Origin: Lachnospiraceae bacterium 3-1
GTDB lineage: Bacteria > Bacillota > Clostridia > Lachnospirales > Lachnospiraceae
DNA: 64,000 nt
Assembly (NCBI GenBank): GCA_000403255.2
Contig: KE159571.1
Span: forward strand, 214,250-278,249
Direction of reading: 5' to 3'
The translations under genes and the position numbers were made by a program. Below are positions 61,343-64,000 of this stretch, in pieces. Under the pieces are notes generated by a model. That model was not told the origin of the DNA. It searched no databases and saw nothing but the letters and a program-made list of their open reading frames with translations. Position 1 is the first letter of the stretch; each line of letters opens with the position of its first letter.

Positions 61343-62071
61343 CTATATTTCTTTCAGCCGCCAGTATAATAGCAAGCTGTGAATCAACAGAACAGCCAGG
61401 GAAAACACCAGAAAAAATACCCAGATACCGCCGCTTTTTTCTCCCCAATTTTCTTTACATACCATCCATTCCCCTGGATACAAAGCATATAACTTGGGAA
61501 AGTATCGTTCTTTTAAAATAATCATCATATAATATATTACAAAGGGCAGTCCGTAAGCCATATAATAATTCTGAAATACGACTGCAAAAATCCCAGACAA
61601 CTGTGCAAAAATTCCTCCCATAAAGCTGATACGCAAAAGAATTTTTAAAACCAAACAAATCCCCTCCCAGGAAAAATCACCTTTTAGCTCTAAGGGGTAG
61701 AGAAACAAAAAACTTAAGGATAATCCCAAAATTCCTGCCAGTAAAAACGGTAAAAACCCTCCTGCATAAACACAAAATGTTTTTCTTTTGACATAATCCA
61801 TCCGGTTTGTTCTTGTCATATACAATTTTAAAAATCCACTGGAGGATTCCCGTACATAGGATGCTCCTGGTGAAAGCACTGCTGCAATTGGAATCAAAAA
61901 CAGTAGAACCTGAGCTTCCAGTCCAGTCTGATAAAATTTTAGAAAACTTCCTGGCTCTAAAGGAACCTTTATTTGATAAAAGGGAAATCCAGCCGTCATC
62001 CCAAAAAAACTTACTATCACAGCGGCCCAAAAACCTTTGTCTTTCCATAACTCTCTCATGCTTTCTATCAT
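61343..62071 (-). CDS. ABC-2-like membrane protein
   Basis: 242 residues with about six hydrophobic segments. It begins MIESMRELWKDKGFWAAVIV, like many ABC-2 permeases with a cytosolic helix before the first span, and the YVRESSSGFLKLYMTRTNRM segment between spans is typical of this group. No named family recognised. It is followed after 72 bp by the ATPase gene and is probably one of a permease pair. Confidence 0.65.
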   Translation of the reverse strand: MIESMRELWKDKGFWAAVIVSFFGMTAGFPFYQIKVPLEPGSFLKFYQTGLEAQVLLFLIPIAAVLSPGASYVRESSSGFLKLYMTRTNRMDYVKRKTFCVYAGGFLPFLLAGILGLSLSFLFLYPLELKGDFSWEGICLVLKILLRISFMGGIFAQLSGIFAVVFQNYYMAYGLPFVIYYMMIILKERYFPKLYALYPGEWMVCKENWGEKSGGIWVFFLVFSLAVLLIHSLLLYWRLKEI

Positions 62072-62080
62072 TCCTTTCCT

Positions 62081-62977
62081 TCACATTTCTCCAGTAAAAG
62101 AATTAAAATTATATTTTTTCAAGGTATAAAAAGAAAGAAATGCCAAAATCAGTAATATGATAAGAAAAACCATACAGGACTGCCCAATGGAAGGCAGTAC
62201 ATCATATCCAAAATCATGCATTCCATAGGTGGCATGGTTGAGAGGGCTGATCCATCCCGTAATTCTCCGCATCAAGAACATTTCATATTCATCTTTATGG
62301 AGTATTTTTGCTAAAATTTCCGGGTTTAACAAAAATCCAAATAAACTGTAAAACAATCCTGCACCGATGCCTGCTTTCTTTCCTGATTTCATTTGAAAAA
62401 GTAACATGAGAAAACTTAAAGTTAATGCATAACATACAAGAAGCATCATAATCTGTAAGCTGCAGGAAAAGGGACTGGCGCTTTCCATTACTTTCACTGT
62501 AGATGGAATAGAAAGATCTTTTCCCATTTTAGAATAGGCTAAAAGAGCCGCTGTTTTGCTCCAAATATTTCCAGGGTAAGTCTTTTTCATACAAAGCAGG
62601 CTGGTTACCAGAATCACATACACCATATAGAGAATTGTTACCAAAAAAATATAGAAAAACTGTGCCAGCAGCCACCTGCTTTTTTTCATGCGCAGCAGCA
62701 TGTAGGGAGTAAAAGGACTGAATTTTGGCAAGTCAAGGAACAGCAAAATCAAAAGCAAGGAGCATAGCAAAATAGATGTGGCATCTCCAAACGTCCAGAT
62801 AAAAGGCTCCAATGCCTGCATGGAAGAATCATAATAATCTGCTACCATCATTGCCCGGTCACTTAAAAAAAAGCAAAGGATAAACGAAAATAAAAAAGTA
62901 ATGATTACCCTGGAATTTTTAAAAAAACCAAGGAAGTTCCATCGAACTGCAGTGGCTGTCTGCTTCATTGCTTCCAT
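62081..62977 (-). CDS. ABC-2-like membrane protein
   Basis: 298 residues with about six hydrophobic segments and a cytosolic start (MEAMKQTATAVRWNFLGFFK). A large extracytoplasmic loop lies between spans three and four (about residues 125-165). Likely the second permease of the transporter encoded downstream. It starts 2 bp after the end of the preceding gene on this strand. Confidence 0.65.
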   Translation of the reverse strand: MEAMKQTATAVRWNFLGFFKNSRVIITFLFSFILCFFLSDRAMMVADYYDSSMQALEPFIWTFGDATSILLCSLLLILLFLDLPKFSPFTPYMLLRMKKSRWLLAQFFYIFLVTILYMVYVILVTSLLCMKKTYPGNIWSKTAALLAYSKMGKDLSIPSTVKVMESASPFSCSLQIMMLLVCYALTLSFLMLLFQMKSGKKAGIGAGLFYSLFGFLLNPEILAKILHKDEYEMFLMRRITGWISPLNHATYGMHDFGYDVLPSIGQSCMVFLIILLILAFLSFYTLKKYNFNSFTGEM

Positions 62978-62979
62978 AA

Positions 62980-64000
62980 CTAGTAACCCAGTTCCCGGTC
63001 AATCACGGTACCATCGATAGCGTTAATGGTCATAAAACTTTGTTGTGAATGTTCTCCTGAATTCTTTTCACTATATTCATTATTCTCTACATCGAATCCT
63101 CCAAAAAAATCCCAGACTGGAACTAAGATTCCAGATGTATTATCCACAGTGGGATCATAAATTCTGCTATAACCCAAGGTAATTTTCTTAATATGATAAG
63201 TTCTGCTTTTTTCAAATTCTGAAATATCTGCATTGGATATTTCCATCATCTGTTCATATATTTCTATGATACTTTCAAAATCCATCAGCTCTACATTTTC
63301 TGTCTGAATTTCTTCTATTTTGTAAGGATTATAAAGTTCCACCTTCTCAATCCCATCATCTCCCACAATCACTTCACATCTTTCATAACTCCAGGGAATC
63401 AGCGTGCTGTCCATATCCTCCAAACCTCCCCCGTAAGAATCTGTATACGTAATAGGCGCTCCATCTACCATTCTAGTAAAATAAAAGATGTATCCTGCAT
63501 CCAAAATATTACTTTCCTTCGCCCCTTCTTCCCCATGATAGAAAACGGAATAATCCCAAGCATTTACTTCCCAATCCCAACCTAATTGTTCTATTTTTTC
63601 CCTGGCGATTTTTTCTGCATCTTCATAAGAAATGCCGATTAAACTTTTTAATGTATCTTCTGACATCGCATGATAGCCTTCTCCTTCTCGATCCAAGAGA
63701 TATCTGCCCTCATGCCAAGTTGTAAATTCCTGGGGGTCTGGAATATCATCCCTTATCTTTTCAATATTAAATCTCAAATCTGCCGAAATATCTTCACTAT
63801 GGATTTGATAATCATAATTTCCCTGATCTGTTTCCACTACACCAAAGAAAGCATTTTCATCTACCCATATCTCAGCATCCTCTCCTTTACCACTCACCGA
63901 TTGTAACCCAAAAACTGGCTTTTCTAATTCTTCTTTTTTTACTTCGTCTGGTGCATTTTCCATCTTCTCTTCATCTCTTGCAATTACTTCGTCAATGTTA
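62980..64000 (-). CDS. Unknown extracytoplasmic protein (DUF6034-like), 5' end outside window
   Basis: The frame is open to base 64000 (upstream residues read NIDEVIARDEEK before the ATG at 63963), so the true start, probably with a lipoprotein signal, lies outside. The visible 339 residues are acidic and beta-rich with many aromatic residues (GISYEDAEKIAREKIEQLGW is PepSY-like). Similar to DUF6034-type proteins found next to ABC transporters in Clostridia; this assignment is tentative. Only 2 bp separate it from the next gene, so it heads or joins the same operon. Confidence 0.5.
   Translation of the reverse strand, partial: NIDEVIARDEEKMENAPDEVKKEELEKPVFGLQSVSGKGEDAEIWVDENAFFGVVETDQGNYDYQIHSEDISADLRFNIEKIRDDIPDPQEFTTWHEGRYLLDREGEGYHAMSEDTLKSLIGISYEDAEKIAREKIEQLGWDWEVNAWDYSVFYHGEEGAKESNILDAGYIFYFTRMVDGAPITYTDSYGGGLEDMDSTLIPWSYERCEVIVGDDGIEKVELYNPYKIEEIQTENVELMDFESIIEIYEQMMEISNADISEFEKSRTYHIKKITLGYSRIYDPTVDNTSGILVPVWDFFGGFDVENNEYSEKNSGEHSQQSFMTINAIDGTVIDRELGY

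Noticed and set aside
1-64000. CRISPR arrays, tRNA or rRNA genes, insertion sequences and prophage genes
   Set aside because: No regularly spaced repeats, no tRNA-like cloverleaf or rRNA sequence, and no transposase or integrase recognised. The palindrome is the only repeat element of note.

Overview
The window looks like a chromosomal segment of an anaerobic, low-to-moderate GC Gram-positive gut bacterium of the Clostridia, most likely Lachnospiraceae-like. The reasons are strong AGGAGG ribosome binding sites with some GTG and TTG starts, lipoprotein signal peptides, a two-subunit class I fumarase, DUF2975/XRE and DUF4173 proteins, a BspA-like leucine-rich-repeat surface protein, and the anaerobic (early cobalt insertion) cobalamin pathway. 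I do not claim a species. No rRNA, tRNA, CRISPR array or transposase was seen.

Layout. (1) 1-5.7 kb, minus strand: the C-terminally cut chemoreceptor, fumarase beta and alpha subunits, and a DUF2975 - XRE - DUF4173 operon. (2) 5.8-33.8 kb, plus strand: a sigma-A-like promoter, a cobalamin riboswitch and a downstream terminator-like hairpin, then about 25 tightly packed genes. These cover cobalt chelation (CbiK as a lipoprotein), a corrinoid/heme/metal ABC importer, nearly all of cbi/cob (cobQ, cobT, cobU, cobS, cbiB, cobD, cbiC, D, F, G, H, a cbiJ-cbiE-cbiT fusion, cbiA, cbiL), and the early tetrapyrrole genes hemA and a hemC-cobA-hemD fusion. Mixed in are a CobU-like protein, a cysteine-rich protein, an ABC-2 transporter, a second protein carrying the same putative Shp/NEAT-like domain as the importer lipoprotein, and a terminal CorA-like membrane protein. 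(3) 33.9-35.2 kb: an LRR surface protein on the minus strand. (4) 35.28-35.98 kb: a 683-bp imperfect palindrome of unknown function. (5) 36.2-51.5 kb, minus strand: a full Pdu-type bacterial microcompartment operon in the order pduA B C D E G H K-like J-like L eutJ M-like N O P S T U V. (6) 51.9-55.3 kb, minus strand: pduQ, an AraC-type response regulator and a PocR-domain sensor. (7) 55.7-58.5 kb, plus strand: a BtuFCD/FecBCD-like ABC importer. (8) 58.5-64 kb, minus strand: an uncharacterised ABC transporter and secreted/membrane protein operon, running off the window.

How it fits together: the riboswitch-controlled operon makes adenosylcobamide. The microcompartment operon uses it as cofactor of diol/glycerol dehydratase (PduCDE) and recycles it through PduS, PduO and PduGH. 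PduP, PduL and PduQ dispose of the aldehyde as acyl-phosphate or alcohol. The PocR-domain protein and its AraC-type partner, which appears to have direct-repeat sites at the pduA promoter, are the likely diol sensor and activator. The importer at 55.7 kb may supply extra corrinoid.

The items I find most unusual are the large palindrome, the degenerate (apparently His-less) PocR kinase, the PduK-like shell protein with an acidic tandem-repeat tail, the exported CbiK, the second CobU-like protein without the guanylylation motif, and the pair of Shp/NEAT-like domain proteins in a B12 operon.
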